NCBI GenBank assembly: GCA_934193515.1
Contig: CAKPVJ010000003.1
Location: 1 to 64,000, forward strand
DNA length: 64,000 nt
Direction of reading: 5' to 3'
Source: an uncultured Megasphaera sp.
Lineage (GTDB): Bacteria; Bacillota; Negativicutes; Veillonellales; Megasphaeraceae
The number at the start of each line of letters is the position of its first letter. Positions within the stretch are counted from its first letter, which is position 1. Of the stretch, positions 15,725-24,998 are shown piece by piece. The notes beneath the pieces were generated by a model. It searched no databases. It had not been told where the DNA came from and worked only from the letters and a program-made list of their open reading frames with translations. Made by a program: the position numbers and the translations under genes.

Positions 15725-17074
15725 ATGGATCATACGATGATGAAAACAAAGCCTGTGCTGCCGTTGCTGGCGGCCATGGCACTGCCGGCAGTCATTTCGA
15801 TGATTGTCAATTCATTGTACAATATTATTGACAGTTTCTTTGTCGCCATGATTAGTGAAGACGCATTGACCGCGGTGTCGCTGGTGTTTCCCATACAAAA
15901 TGCCGTCAATGCCGTGAGCATTGGCTTTGGCGTAGGGTTGAATGCCGTGATTTCCTTTTGCTTGGGAGCTCGGCAGGAGCGGCTGGCGCATACGGCGGCT
16001 ACGCACGGCATGGTGCTCTCTGTACTGCACGGCCTGCTGTTGATGGGCTGCTGCATGGCTGTCATGCCGTCTTTTTTGCGGCTTTTTACGCAGGATGCGC
16101 ACGTTATTTCGCTGGGCCTTACGTATGCCAATATTGTGCTGGGCTTTTCACTAGTCTTGACGATTGATTTAGCGTATGAAAAAATGTTTCAAGCCGTAGG
16201 ACGCATGCAGGTATCGATGGTCAGCTTGATTTGCGGCTGTCTGACCAATATCATCGGCGACCCGATTTTAATTTTTGGCTGGGGACCCATACCCGCCATG
16301 GGCATAGCCGGCGCCGCCTGGGCTACCGGCCTGGGGCAGGCTGTATCGCTGCTCGTCTATTGGGTAGTACAGCAGTATCGGCCTATGCACGTACACATTT
16401 CCAAGACCTATCTAGTTTGGGATATCGCACTGGATAAAAAAATATACAGCATCGGCATTCCGGCTATTCTCAACATGGGCCTGCCTTCTTTTTTGATTAC
16501 GGCGCTCAACGGCATGCTGTCCATGTATTCCCCCATCTATGTCGTCGTGCTGGGGATTTACTATAAACTGCAGACGTTTTTATATATGCCGACCAACGGC
16601 ATCATTCAAGGCCTGCGTCCGTTGATGGGGTATAATTTTGGCGCGCGCTGTTATGACCGGGTAAGCCGCCTGTATCGGACGACGCTGCTGCTCAACGGCT
16701 TGATTATGGCCGGCGGCATGCTGGTCTGCTGGACGGTTCCGGATGTACTAATGCGCTGGTTTTCTCAGAATCCGAAGACCATTGCTGCCGGCAGCACGGC
16801 ACTTCGCTGTATTAGCTTGGGGTTTGTCGTGTCGGCCGTTTCCATTACGTCTTCCGGTGCGTTGGAAGGATTGGGAAAAGGCATGCCTTCGCTGTGGATT
16901 TCGCTGCTGCGCAGCATTTTGGTAATTATTCCGGCGGCGTATGTCGGCTGCCGGCTGTGGGGACCGTCCGGGATTTGGCATGCGTTCTGGATGGCAGAAG
17001 CCGTGACGGCTGTCTGTGCTTGGGGCATATATCGCCGGGCTGCCGGGATTCCTGTGGAAAAGCGTCGTAATTGA
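15725..17074 (+). CDS. MATE family efflux transporter
   Basis: 449 residues, 12 predicted membrane helices. MATE signatures in the first repeat: LALPAVISMIVNSLYNIIDSF-type start, GLNAVISFCLGARQ and the second-half PTNGIIQGLRPLMGYNFGA. Exports organic cations or drugs using an H+ or Na+ gradient; the substrate cannot be read from sequence. ATG 15725 follows AGGGAGGA by six bases. Expression probably depends on read-through of the leader terminator. Confidence 0.9.
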   Translation: MDHTMMKTKPVLPLLAAMALPAVISMIVNSLYNIIDSFFVAMISEDALTAVSLVFPIQNAVNAVSIGFGVGLNAVISFCLGARQERLAHTAATHGMVLSVLHGLLLMGCCMAVMPSFLRLFTQDAHVISLGLTYANIVLGFSLVLTIDLAYEKMFQAVGRMQVSMVSLICGCLTNIIGDPILIFGWGPIPAMGIAGAAWATGLGQAVSLLVYWVVQQYRPMHVHISKTYLVWDIALDKKIYSIGIPAILNMGLPSFLITALNGMLSMYSPIYVVVLGIYYKLQTFLYMPTNGIIQGLRPLMGYNFGARCYDRVSRLYRTTLLLNGLIMAGGMLVCWTVPDVLMRWFSQNPKTIAAGSTALRCISLGFVVSAVSITSSGALEGLGKGMPSLWISLLRSILVIIPAAYVGCRLWGPSGIWHAFWMAEAVTAVCAWGIYRRAAGIPVEKRRN

Positions 17075-17137
17075 CTGGTTTTTTCATCTGAAGTTTTGTA
17101 TAATAATAGCCATGTATAGGGCGAGGAGGCCAAAGGT

Positions 17138-17965
17138 ATGCTAGAAGAAAAAAATGGTGTTTCGTTTATCACCTTTGATATATTTAAGACCATACCGGCT
17201 GTCACGGCGGCTGTATCGACACGCTGCGGCGGCCGCAGCCAGGGCGTTTTTTCTGCACTCAATATGAGTTTTGCCAGCGGCGAGCAGCCGGATACGATTC
17301 GGGCCAACCGTCAGGCCTATTTACAGGCACTGCATATAGACGCAGCACAGATTGTCTGTTGCAATCAGGTTCACGGCATCCATGTAGAAGCTGTCAGCAA
17401 AGACGCCTGCGGACGAGGCGCGCTGACGCGGGACACGGCGATTGCGGACTGCGACGGCTTGATTACCAATGAAAGCCAGGTACCGCTGACGATGAACTTT
17501 GCCGATTGTACGCCGCTGCTGCTGGTAGATCCGGTCCATCATGCCATCGCTGTCAGTCATGGCGGCTGGCGGGGCACGGCAGGCAATATCGGCAGGGTAA
17601 CGCTGCAGAAAATGGCAGACGCATACGGTACGCAGGCCGGCGATGTGCTGGCTGCGATTGGGCCGGCGATTGGCGGCTGCTGTTTTGAAGTAGGTCCTGA
17701 AGTTATCGAACAGTTCCGGTCGTTGTTTACGGCGCAGGACTTAAAAGAATTGGCCCGATACATTAAAGAAACAGGAAAATACTATTTTGACTTGCCGAAA
17801 GCCAACGAAAAACTGCTGCTGCAGGCCGGCATTTTGCCAAAGCATTTGGAAAATGCCCATATTTGTACATACTGCCGCGACGACTTGTTTTATTCGTACC
17901 GCAAGGCCTCGAAGCAGGGGCAGAAGACGGGCCGGCATATGGCCGTTGTCATGTGGCGTGATTGA
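17138..17965 (+). CDS. pgeF: Peptidoglycan editing factor / multicopper-oxidase-like protein PgeF
   Basis: 275 residues of the YfiH/LACC1 family. Metal-binding and active-site motifs are intact: VCCNQVHG, NFADCTPLL, SHGGWRGT and IGGCCFEVG. Family members act on nucleosides (phosphorylase and deaminase) and prevent misincorporation of amino acids in peptidoglycan precursors. GAGGAGG site; an isolated TATAAT at 17099-17104 may be its -10. It overlaps closely with the next gene (5 bases), suggesting cotranscription with the methionine synthase module. Confidence 0.88.
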   Translation: MLEEKNGVSFITFDIFKTIPAVTAAVSTRCGGRSQGVFSALNMSFASGEQPDTIRANRQAYLQALHIDAAQIVCCNQVHGIHVEAVSKDACGRGALTRDTAIADCDGLITNESQVPLTMNFADCTPLLLVDPVHHAIAVSHGGWRGTAGNIGRVTLQKMADAYGTQAGDVLAAIGPAIGGCCFEVGPEVIEQFRSLFTAQDLKELARYIKETGKYYFDLPKANEKLLLQAGILPKHLENAHICTYCRDDLFYSYRKASKQGQKTGRHMAVVMWRD

Positions 17966-17970
17966 GGTGA

Positions 17971-20094
17971 ATGACATTGCGCGATATCCGAATTATAACG
18001 GGAAAACGCATTATGCCGGACTGTACGGCAAGCCTGCGCATGGCCGGATACCAACCCCATAACGGCTGGGAAAAAGGCGAGGCAGTATTTCATGAATTGG
18101 AACGGCTGCTGCGAATTTCGCTACAGCCTAGAGCCGCCCTTACTTTTGCACAGCATCCTGCATTGGGCTGTGTCCTGTATGTCGTACTGACGCTGGGACC
18201 TGCTGTCCAAAAGAAAACGGATGCGTATTTTGCGGCCCATGAATATACCCAGGGCATGCTGTTTGATGCCATGGCCGACAGCTGTTTGTTTGCCTTTGAA
18301 GAACAGCTGCGGCCGCAGATAGAAGCCCTTTGCCGGGAAAAACACAACGGTATTGCCAAACGGTACGAAGGCGGCATGAACGGTGCTATGTCACTGCAGC
18401 GGGATGCAGCTGAAGCTGTAGACGCCGCACGGACGCTGGGGATTACGATTACCAAAGAGGACATGCTGCTGCCTGTCAAATCCATGAGCATTGTCTATGT
18501 GCTGACAGAAGATACGGCGTCGTTTGCCGTAGCGCATGATTGCCGGACTTGTCAAAAAACGGACTGTCCGATGCGGCAGCAGGAAACGACCATACGCTGC
18601 CGGAAAGGCGTACGTATATCCCAGCAGCTGCTGCAGCAGCAAGTACCGATTTCCTTTCCCTGCGGCGGCAAAGGCAGCTGCGGCAAATGCCGTATCCGCG
18701 TTATCCAAGGGACACTCGCTGTGACGCAGGAAGACAAGCAGATTTTTACAGCAGAAGAAATCCGGCAGGGGTGGCGGCTGGCTTGCCGTGCCGTCCCTGA
18801 GGACGAAGTGTATATTGCCGTACCGATACAGGATGAACGAGAATTTGCCGTATTGGGGCAGCAGGCAGAAACGAAGCAGCCCCTGCAAGGTACGCATGCC
18901 TATGGGCTGGCCATTGATATTGGCACGACGACGATTGCAGCGGCGCTGGTGGATATGACGACGGCGAAAACCGTACAGACGGTCACAGCTGTCAACAGCC
19001 AGCGTGCCTATGGCGCAGATGTTGTCAGCCGTATTCAAGCCGCCAATGCCGGGCATTTACAAGAACTGCAGCGCGATGTGCGCCGTGATTTGCAGCAACT
19101 GTTTCAGCAGTTGTGGACAGCGTATCCCTTGGCGAAAACAGCGGTTCACCAAGTTGTGGTCAGTGCCAACACGACGATGCTGCACCTGCTCATGGGCTGG
19201 GACTGCAGCGGTTTGGGAATCTGGCCGTTTCAGCCGCATGCCTTAGGCGGCATGACCTATGAATGGCAGGATGTATTTGGTACGACGGACTGCCAGGCAG
19301 CCGTAACACTGCTGCCTGGCATCAGTACCTATGTTGGTGCTGATATTACAGCCGGCATATGGCAGTGCGCCATGAGAAAACAGTCGGAACTGTCCCTGTT
19401 TATCGACTTGGGAACTAACGGTGAAATGGCGATTGGCAATCAAACGATGTGCCTGACGGCATCTACCGCTGCCGGCCCGGCGCTGGAAGGCGGCAATTTG
19501 ACTTGGGGAACCGGCAGTATTCCCGGCGCGATTTGTCGTGTAGCCGTACAGCAGCGCCAGGTACAGATACAGACGATACAAGGAGCCGCACCCTGCGGCA
19601 TTTGCGGCAGCGGCGTCATTGACGCCATGGCAGCTTTGATGCAGCAGCAGTGGGTAGATGCTAAAGGACGGCTCAGCGAGCCGTATTTTACGCACGGATT
19701 TTCGTTGGCTGTGACGCGCAGCCAGCAGCGCATTGTATTGACCCAGCAGGACATACGGGAAATACAGATGGCAAAGGGTGCTATCCGGGCCGGCATCGAA
19801 GTGCTGCTGCACCAGGCCGGCGCATCATACCGTGATATACATACCGTATATTTGGCAGGCGGCTTCGGCTTTTATATACAGCCGGAACATGCCGGGCAGA
19901 TAGGATTGCTGCCTTGGGAGCTGGTGCCGAAGACAAAAGCTGTCGGCAACACGTCCCTGCAGGGAGCGGCAGCGGCAGTATGCGATGCCCATGTGCTGCA
20001 GGAAATGAAGCAAATTGCGGCAGCCTCACAAGAAATTGTCTTGGGCAACGATGCGTCTTTTCAACATATGTACATACAATACATGGATTTTTAA
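17971..20094 (+). CDS. MetH reactivation-like domain fused to ferredoxin and ASKHA ATPase
   Basis: 707 residues in three parts. Residues ~1-185 resemble the activation domain of cobalamin-dependent methionine synthase (KSMSIVYVL near 170-178). Next, a cysteine set (C191, C194, C199, C210) and a plant-type 2Fe-2S ferredoxin domain with C231, C237, C240 and C272. The remainder is an ASKHA/DUF4445 ATPase as in RamA/RACE proteins (AIDIGTTTIA ~314, FIDLGTNGEMAIGN, CGICGSGVIDAM). RACE-type proteins use ATP to reduce inactive Co(II) corrinoid. The next gene is a MetH that lacks its own reactivation domain, so this protein is inferred to reactivate it. Start ATG 17971 follows TGAGGTGA. Confidence 0.85.
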   Translation: MTLRDIRIITGKRIMPDCTASLRMAGYQPHNGWEKGEAVFHELERLLRISLQPRAALTFAQHPALGCVLYVVLTLGPAVQKKTDAYFAAHEYTQGMLFDAMADSCLFAFEEQLRPQIEALCREKHNGIAKRYEGGMNGAMSLQRDAAEAVDAARTLGITITKEDMLLPVKSMSIVYVLTEDTASFAVAHDCRTCQKTDCPMRQQETTIRCRKGVRISQQLLQQQVPISFPCGGKGSCGKCRIRVIQGTLAVTQEDKQIFTAEEIRQGWRLACRAVPEDEVYIAVPIQDEREFAVLGQQAETKQPLQGTHAYGLAIDIGTTTIAAALVDMTTAKTVQTVTAVNSQRAYGADVVSRIQAANAGHLQELQRDVRRDLQQLFQQLWTAYPLAKTAVHQVVVSANTTMLHLLMGWDCSGLGIWPFQPHALGGMTYEWQDVFGTTDCQAAVTLLPGISTYVGADITAGIWQCAMRKQSELSLFIDLGTNGEMAIGNQTMCLTASTAAGPALEGGNLTWGTGSIPGAICRVAVQQRQVQIQTIQGAAPCGICGSGVIDAMAALMQQQWVDAKGRLSEPYFTHGFSLAVTRSQQRIVLTQQDIREIQMAKGAIRAGIEVLLHQAGASYRDIHTVYLAGGFGFYIQPEHAGQIGLLPWELVPKTKAVGNTSLQGAAAAVCDAHVLQEMKQIAAASQEIVLGNDASFQHMYIQYMDF

Positions 20095-20125
20095 CATGGT
20101 TACGATATAGGGGGAACCACTACGA

Positions 20126-22597
20126 ATGACACGAAATGAATTTCAGCAGCTTTTGGCAAAAGGCGTGGTCATGCTTGACGGCGCCACAGGAACAAACCTG
20201 CAGAAAGCAGGCATGCCTGTCGGAGTTTGCCCGGAAGCGTGGATATTGGAAAATCGAAATATCATGATAGACCTGCAGCGGCGATTTGTCGAAGCAGGTA
20301 CGCAGATTCTCTATGCGCCGACGTTTACGGGCAACCGCATTAAACTGGCAGAATATGGATTGGATAAAAAACTGGTCGAAATCAACCAGGCACTGGTCGG
20401 CATTTCCAAAGAAGCAGCGGCCGGCAAAGCCTACGTCGCCGGTGATATGACGATGACCGGGCAGCAGCTGTATCCGATGGGCGAATTGACCTTTGAAGAG
20501 CTGGTCGATGTCTATAAAGAACAAGCAAAAGTATTATATGAAGCTGGTGTCGATGTTTTTATCGTCGAAACGATGATGAGCCTGCAGGAAACAAGAGCCT
20601 GCGTGCTGGCTATCAAAGAAACGTGCGATTTGCCGATTATGGCAACGCTGACTTTTGAAAAAGACGGACGCACCTTGTACGGTACGCCGCCGGAAGCGGC
20701 TGTCGTCGTGCTGCAGGGCTTAGGCGTTGATGCCGTAGGGCTCAACTGCTCTACCGGTCCGGAAGATATGGTAGATACGGTTCGAACCATGTATGAATAC
20801 GCAGATATTCCGATTATTGCCAAACCGAATGCCGGTCTGCCGGAACTGGAAAACGGCCAGACCGTATATAAAACGACGCCGGAAGAATTTGCCCGCGACG
20901 GAAAACTGCTGATTGAAGCAGGGGCTCATATTGTCGGCGGCTGCTGCGGTACGACGCCGGATCATATCCGGGCACTCCATGAAGCTGTCAAAGCCATGAA
21001 GCCGCTTACAGGCAAAGCTATACACCGCCGTGTGCTGGCGTCGGAACGGCAGGTTACAGAAATCCAGCTGGATGGGCCATTTCAGGTCATTGGCGAACGC
21101 ATCAACCCGACGGGCAAGAAAAAACTACAGGCAGAACTGCGGGCCGGCAAGATGGATTTAGTGCGTTCCATGGCACGAGAACAGGAAAAAAACGGCGCCG
21201 CTATTTTGGACATCAACATGGGCACCAACGGCATTGATGAAAAAGACATGATGATTCGTTCCGTCTATGAAGTGACCGGCGTGTCCGGCCTGCCCCTCAG
21301 CATTGACTCCAGTTTTCCGGAAGTCATTGAAGCGGCTCTGCGGATTTATCCGGGACGTGCGCTGATTAACTCCATTTCATTTGAATCAGAAAAGGTAAAA
21401 CGGCTCATGCCGATTGCCAAGAAATACGGTGCCATGTTTATTGCGCTGCCGCTCGATGACAACGGCATACCGAAAACGCTGGAAGAAAAACATGCGATTT
21501 TGGACCAACTGCTGCAGACCGCCTATACGTATGGATTTACTAACGAAGACATCGTCGTCGATGGATTGGTAGCTACCGTAGGGGCCTCTCCGACAGCCGC
21601 ACTCGACTGCATGGCAACGTTTTCCCACTGCAAACAAGACCTGCAGATTCCAACGGTATGCGGCCTGTCTAATATTTCCTTTGGTCTGCCCAACCGGGTA
21701 TATGTCAACATGACATTTTTGGCGATGTCGATTGCCAACGGCCTGACGATGGCCATTGCCAACCCGTCCCAGGACATGCTGATGAATACTGCCGCGGCAG
21801 CCAACATGCTGATGAATCGGGAAGGCAGCGACATTGCTTATATCAAGCGGATGCAGTACTTCGATAAAAAAGAAGAAGAAAAGAAGCGGAAAGAACGAGC
21901 TGAACTCATGGCCAAAGCTGGCGCGGCGGTCATGGATGCCGAACAGGAAACCTCGTCTCAAGAAGATGCCTTGGCGTCCAACCCTGTTTACAATGCCGTG
22001 CTGGAAGGAGAAAAAGACAGCGTGGTTGCCTGCGCGCAGGGGGAGATGGAAAAGGGGCTGGCCCCGGAAAAAATCATTGATGGCCTGCTGATTCCAGCGA
22101 TCAATAAAGTAGGTGAGCTGTATGATAAACAAATCTATTTCCTGCCGCAGCTCATTGCCAGCGCCAATACGATGGAAACGGCCATTGCCTATTTGGAACC
22201 GTTGATTCAGCATAGTGACAACGAAAAAGAAATGGCGACTATTGTCATCGCTACCGTAGAAGGCGACGTACACGATATCGGTAAAAATCTCGTAGGATTG
22301 ATGCTGCGAAATTATGGATATAATGTCATCGATTTGGGAAAGGACGTGCCAGCAGAAGAAATCATTCGGACCGCCCTAGACAAACACGCCTCTGTCGTCG
22401 GGTTGTCCGCCTTGATGACGACGACGATGATGCGCATGAAAGATGTCGTGTCCGAAGCGACAGACAAAAAATACACCGGCAAGATTATTATCGGCGGCGC
22501 TGCCGTTACGCCCAGCTTTTCTGATGAAATCGGCGCAGACGGCTATTCCAAAGATGCAGCCGATTGCGTCAAACTGGTCAGCCATTTGCTGGCATAA
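20126..22597 (+). CDS. metH: Cobalamin-dependent methionine synthase lacking the activation domain
   Basis: 823 residues. Transfers the methyl group of methyltetrahydrofolate to homocysteine via methylcobalamin. The homocysteine/zinc domain has C208 (LNCSTG) and C273-C274 (GGCCGTTPDH). The pterin-binding barrel follows (GERINPTGKK, ~315-580). The cap and cobalamin domains carry D714-x-H716-x2-G719, the lower-axial histidine motif. Full-length MetH is ~1200 residues and ends with an SAM-binding reactivation domain, which is absent here. The upstream fusion protein is the likely substitute. No cobalamin riboswitch precedes it. Confidence 0.93.
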   Translation: MTRNEFQQLLAKGVVMLDGATGTNLQKAGMPVGVCPEAWILENRNIMIDLQRRFVEAGTQILYAPTFTGNRIKLAEYGLDKKLVEINQALVGISKEAAAGKAYVAGDMTMTGQQLYPMGELTFEELVDVYKEQAKVLYEAGVDVFIVETMMSLQETRACVLAIKETCDLPIMATLTFEKDGRTLYGTPPEAAVVVLQGLGVDAVGLNCSTGPEDMVDTVRTMYEYADIPIIAKPNAGLPELENGQTVYKTTPEEFARDGKLLIEAGAHIVGGCCGTTPDHIRALHEAVKAMKPLTGKAIHRRVLASERQVTEIQLDGPFQVIGERINPTGKKKLQAELRAGKMDLVRSMAREQEKNGAAILDINMGTNGIDEKDMMIRSVYEVTGVSGLPLSIDSSFPEVIEAALRIYPGRALINSISFESEKVKRLMPIAKKYGAMFIALPLDDNGIPKTLEEKHAILDQLLQTAYTYGFTNEDIVVDGLVATVGASPTAALDCMATFSHCKQDLQIPTVCGLSNISFGLPNRVYVNMTFLAMSIANGLTMAIANPSQDMLMNTAAAANMLMNREGSDIAYIKRMQYFDKKEEEKKRKERAELMAKAGAAVMDAEQETSSQEDALASNPVYNAVLEGEKDSVVACAQGEMEKGLAPEKIIDGLLIPAINKVGELYDKQIYFLPQLIASANTMETAIAYLEPLIQHSDNEKEMATIVIATVEGDVHDIGKNLVGLMLRNYGYNVIDLGKDVPAEEIIRTALDKHASVVGLSALMTTTMMRMKDVVSEATDKKYTGKIIIGGAAVTPSFSDEIGADGYSKDAADCVKLVSHLLA

Positions 22598-22858
22598 CAG
22601 AAACAGCAGAACGCGTTGTGAAACCATTTTGATACGCAGCTTGTTCATACATCACCTGTGTGCTGCGGGCTTGATTTAGCAGCAGCATATCCATGTTTCT
22701 TTTATGAACCATATAGCTGCGTCGGCTATTTAAAATAAAAAGAAGCTGTCATAGCAACTTGGGGACATGTCCATCTATCATTGGACCAGAAATCTAACGA
22801 TAGATGGCCGTGTCTTTATTGTTGCGGACAGCTTCTTTTTGCTATATGAGATATATAC
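22598..22858. terminator. Convergent intergenic region with a large bidirectional terminator
   Basis: GAAGCTGTC (22742-22750) pairs with GACAGCTTC (22827-22835) flanked by A- and T-runs. An inner stem CCATCTATC / GATAGATGG is nested inside. It separates metH (+) from the lysR gene (-). No gene is seen in the rest. Confidence 0.65.
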
Positions 22859-23722
22859 TCAAGATAATGCTTGAATGAATTTTTCTGCTAAAGAGGATAC
22901 GTATCTGTTTTTCATCCAAATGGCGGCGATACGGGTTGTTAATTTAGGTTCGTGAATGTATTTGATGTGCAGGTGAGCGTGGTCTCCCAGTGTAAAGGCG
23001 GAATAGGGAAGTATGGCAATGCCCATGCCGGCATTGGCCCATAACAAGGTAGTGCGGGCATCATCACAGCGGCAGAAAACTGTTGGCGTGACGTTATAGA
23101 CTGCGCATGTTTCGTGAATGAGCTGGTCGAAGCGGCGATAAATAATCAAGGGCTGTTCGGCAAGGTCTGACAGCGTGATTTCTGTTTTATCGGGACACCA
23201 GTCCAGTTCTTCTGTCAAGGCAAGAACCATGGGATCTTCCTGCAGAAATTTGCAGTGTAGTGATTCTTGGTTAAAGGGCGTGCGGACGAGTCCGACTTCA
23301 ATCAGTCCTTTTTGCAGCAATTCAATAATTTTAAAAGTATTCCCTTCGTAGATTTCAAAGCGAATGCCGCAGTATTGTTGATGAAATTGAGACATAGCCG
23401 GCCGCAGGATAATACTGCCGGAAGAAGAAACGGTACCGATAGCCAGCGTGCCGCGCAGGCCTTCTTTAAAATCGGTGATTTCACGCAGCGTAGAATCGGA
23501 TAAATTGACGATTTGCTGGGCCCGGCGCAGCAGGATTTCTCCGGCATCTGTCAGTTGTACTTGGCGCGGCCCTCTTTTAAACAGCTGCACGCCCAGTTCT
23601 TCTTCCAGATTTTTCATCTGCTGGCTCAGGGGCGGCTGTGCCATATGAAGCCGTCTGGCCGCAGCAGTAATTTGGCCTTCTTCGGCAATGGTCAAAAAGT
23701 ATGTTAATTGGCGAATATCCAT
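22859..23722 (-). CDS. LysR family transcriptional regulator
   Basis: 287 residues. N-terminal winged HTH (MDIRQLTYFLTIAEEGQITAAARRL) and a C-terminal periplasmic-binding-like effector domain starting ~residue 88 (GTLAIGTVSSSGSIILRP). Divergent from the chromate-transporter pair with ~118 bases between, the usual arrangement for a LysR protein and its target. The effector is unknown. AAAGGA precedes the start on the minus strand. Confidence 0.88.
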   Translation of the reverse strand: MDIRQLTYFLTIAEEGQITAAARRLHMAQPPLSQQMKNLEEELGVQLFKRGPRQVQLTDAGEILLRRAQQIVNLSDSTLREITDFKEGLRGTLAIGTVSSSGSIILRPAMSQFHQQYCGIRFEIYEGNTFKIIELLQKGLIEVGLVRTPFNQESLHCKFLQEDPMVLALTEELDWCPDKTEITLSDLAEQPLIIYRRFDQLIHETCAVYNVTPTVFCRCDDARTTLLWANAGMGIAILPYSAFTLGDHAHLHIKYIHEPKLTTRIAAIWMKNRYVSSLAEKFIQALS

Positions 23723-23743
23723 AATTAAAAATCCTTTCCTATA

Positions 23744-23806
23744 GGTATTACGTATATCATACCAATTATCAAGATATTTTCAATATGTATTCCAACGTGA
23801 TATAAT
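23744..23806 (+). promoter_or_regulatory. LysR-type operator and chr promoter
   Basis: GGTAT (23744-23748) and ATACC (23759-23763) form an interrupted dyad with a 10-base spacer, compatible with a T-N11-A LysR box. TTTCAA (23778-23783) and TATAAT (23801-23806), 17 bases apart, form a promoter toward the transporter genes. Confidence 0.5.
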
Positions 23807-23840
23807 CAATTTAGAAAAAATTTGAGAAAGGAGAAGCACC

Positions 23841-24419
23841 ATGGAAACAAATATCATGAATAAACCGCGGGATGCACATTTTTTTTGGACTCTTTTTAAA
23901 ACCACCTTTATTATCAGTGCATTTACCGTGGGAGGCGGTTTCGTCATTATTCCGCTGCTGAAAGGGAAATTTGTCGATGAATATCATTGGATTAATGACA
24001 AAGATGCGTTGGACATGGTGGCCATTGCCCAGTCCATGCCCGGTGTTGTAGCTGTTAACAGCGCCATTATCTTGGGATACCGCATGGCAGGCATCTTGGG
24101 AACGCTCGTAGCTTTGGTGGCGACGGTACTGCCGTGTTTGATTACGCTGTCGATTATTTCATACTGCTATGATTTCTTTATTCAAAATGCGTATATCCGC
24201 ATGGTACTGAAAGGGATGCAGTGCGGCGCAACGGCCTTGATTGTCAACGTGGGCATTGATTTATTGGTCAAGCAATGCAAAAAGAAACTGGTGTTGCCGC
24301 TGCTGATTATTGCGGCAACGTTTATCGGCAGTATCTGGTTTCAGTTGAATATTATGGCATTGATTATCGTAGACGGCATTATCGGACTTTTATTTATGCG
24401 TGCCGCAAAATACAATTAA
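23841..24419 (+). CDS. chrA: Chromate transporter, N-terminal-type half
   Basis: 192-residue membrane protein of the CHR family short form. Signatures TFIISAFTVGGGFVIIPLLK and AIAQSMPGVVAVNSAIILGY correspond to the first half of ChrA. Short-chain CHR proteins work as a pair encoded by adjacent genes; together they would move chromate or, more likely in a gut anaerobe, another anion. GAAAGGAG site. Confidence 0.88.
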   Translation: METNIMNKPRDAHFFWTLFKTTFIISAFTVGGGFVIIPLLKGKFVDEYHWINDKDALDMVAIAQSMPGVVAVNSAIILGYRMAGILGTLVALVATVLPCLITLSIISYCYDFFIQNAYIRMVLKGMQCGATALIVNVGIDLLVKQCKKKLVLPLLIIAATFIGSIWFQLNIMALIIVDGIIGLLFMRAAKYN

Positions 24420-24431
24420 GGAGGCATAGTC

Positions 24432-24998
24432 ATGATTTATTGGCTGCTGTTTTGGGAATTTTGTAAAGTCGGCGTTTTTTGTGTCGGCGGCGGCTATGCA
24501 TCTATGCCGCTGATTCAAGCCAGTGTGGTCGATACGTATCAGTGGCTGAGCATGAGCGAATTTATTGATGTGTTTACGATTTCGCAGATGACGCCGGGGC
24601 CTATCGGTATCAATGCGGCTACTTTTGCCGGTACGAAGATTGCAGGCCTTGGCGGTGCGGTCTGTGCGACGCTGGGCTTTGTTACCCCTTCTTTGATTTT
24701 GGGGATTTTGCTGGCCCGTATTTTCTTGAAATATGGGGATATCGGCGCGATTCGCGGTATTTTAAATGGACTGCGCCCAGCTGTTGTAGCCCTCATTTGT
24801 GCGGCAAGCATCAGCTTTATTTTGCTGGCAGTGTGGAATACGGAAGAACTTCCTCACGATATTACGCAATTTAGTGCCGGCGGCCTGCTTGTTTTTTTCT
24901 TGGCCTATGCCGCTGTTCACAAAAAAATAGGCGTCATTCGCGTGCTGCTTGGTTCCGGCATACTGGGCCTTCTGTTGGGCATTGCCGGTTTTATTTAA
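24432..24998 (+). CDS. chrA: Chromate transporter, C-terminal-type half
   Basis: 188-residue partner of the preceding protein: FCKVGVFCVGGGYASMPLIQ and TISQMTPGPIGINAATFAG are the second-half CHR motifs. It is 12 bases downstream with an AAGGAGG site, so an operon. Its TAA overlaps the convergent helicase gene's stop by four bases, leaving no room for a separate terminator. Confidence 0.88.
   Translation: MIYWLLFWEFCKVGVFCVGGGYASMPLIQASVVDTYQWLSMSEFIDVFTISQMTPGPIGINAATFAGTKIAGLGGAVCATLGFVTPSLILGILLARIFLKYGDIGAIRGILNGLRPAVVALICAASISFILLAVWNTEELPHDITQFSAGGLLVFFLAYAAVHKKIGVIRVLLGSGILGLLLGIAGFI

Noticed and set aside
17071..17104. TTGACT and TATAAT as a pgeF promoter
   Set aside because: The 22-base spacing is too long; only the -10 is kept as possible.
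20095..20125. Cobalamin or SAM riboswitch before metH
   Set aside because: Only 31 bases separate the genes, too short for either class, and no conserved motif is visible.
21386..22273. 295-codon antisense frame inside metH
   Set aside because: metH is unambiguous; the antisense product is Phe/His/Arg-rich without a domain.
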